Of a DNA stretch of 64,000 nucleotides, positions 63,707-64,000 are shown piece after piece (within the stretch, counting starts at the first letter, position 1; every line of letters starts with the position of its first letter). The notes beneath the pieces were generated by a model. That model was not told the DNA's origin, did not search any database, and saw only the letters and a program-made list of their open reading frames with translations. Source of the stretch: Myxocyprinus asiaticus (lineage: Eukaryota; Chordata; Actinopteri; Cypriniformes; Catostomidae); contig NC_059346.1 in NCBI RefSeq assembly GCF_019703515.2, positions 51,166,001 through 51,230,000 of the forward strand, read 5' to 3'. Position numbers and translations under genes: made by a program.

Positions 63707-64000
63707 TCATTTTTAAATTGTTAAATTGATTTTGTTGCTAACGGATTCATTTTAAAGTTTTGCTATAATTTATTATAATTATTTATTGAAAAAAATGTGC
63801 AGATCTAAAGATTATATTGTAATGAAGCCATTTACCATTTTTATATATCCTTAAAATTGCTTTAAATGAAATTAACAAATGTAATTCAATGCATTGTGTT
63901 AAGTTGGTCTAAGAGTTTAATATGAGCAAAGAAGTCATTTAGCCTTGTAATTTTGCTGCAATTATGTGGCAATAAGTCTCAATTTCTTTTATTGTTTCTC
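63704..64000. other. AT-rich right edge, nothing recognised
   Basis: About 300 bp of AT-rich intronic sequence with no exon of rabep1 and no repeat ends visible. Confidence 0.5.

Noticed and set aside
59173..64000. Upstream rabep1 exons in the window
   Set aside because: I looked on the - strand for the conserved coiled-coil segments that precede VKELNH and found none; this stretch is repeats and Tc1 elements.

Overview
This is a eukaryotic window from a teleost fish. A cyprinid-like genome is likely: large introns, AT-rich DNA, and intergenic space packed with Tc1/mariner, hAT-like, DIRS and L1-like elements and short palindromic MITEs. Most ORFs longer than 60 codons are transposon debris or chance. 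The real genes are split into short exons, found here by matching spliced protein families and checking that every GT/AG boundary keeps frame.

Two host genes converge. nup88 (nucleoporin 88) is complete on the + strand: 17 coding exons from the ATG at 1866 to the stop at 30933, joining to a 722-residue protein. rabep1 (rabaptin-5, the Rab5/Rabex-5/GGA effector) is on the - strand: 13 exons from 59172 down to the stop at 34177 encode the C-terminal 636 residues, plus a candidate 12-nt microexon at 37933-37944. Its first roughly five exons lie beyond the right edge. The stop codons are 3.2 kb apart and face each other, the arrangement I recall for human NUP88 and RABEP1.

Layout: 1-1740 AT-rich flank; 1765-1865 nup88 promoter with a ZNF143-like motif and a palindromic CCAAT box; 1866-9202 nup88 exons 1-8 with MITEs and a 1000-bp hAT-like element; 9203-15759 intron 8, almost entirely five consecutive Tc1-type elements; 15760-17782 exons 9-12; 17842-24063 two hAT-like elements in intron 12, one carrying a Sleeping Beauty-like copy and one an 80-bp minisatellite; 24204-25664 exons 13-16; 25665-30869 intron 16 with a DIRS-type tyrosine-recombinase retrotransposon inserted in a palindromic MITE; 30870-31230 last nup88 exon and poly(A) signal; about 31550-34176 rabep1 3' UTR; 34177-59172 rabep1 exons separated by MITEs, a Tc1, a hAT-like element, a decayed L1-like LINE and a three-deep nest of transposons; 59173-64000 upstream rabep1 intron with two adjacent, oppositely oriented Tc1 elements.

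I found no new multi-gene system. The most interesting points are regulatory or structural: the in-frame rabep1 microexon, a rabep1 3' splice site whose polypyrimidine tract is a (TG)14 run, a MITE that supplies most of a splice-donor context, loss of the P1 Asp in a reported rabaptin-5 caspase site, and large near-identical Tc1 copies in inverted orientation about 47 kb apart. All transposase and reverse-transcriptase reading frames here are broken.
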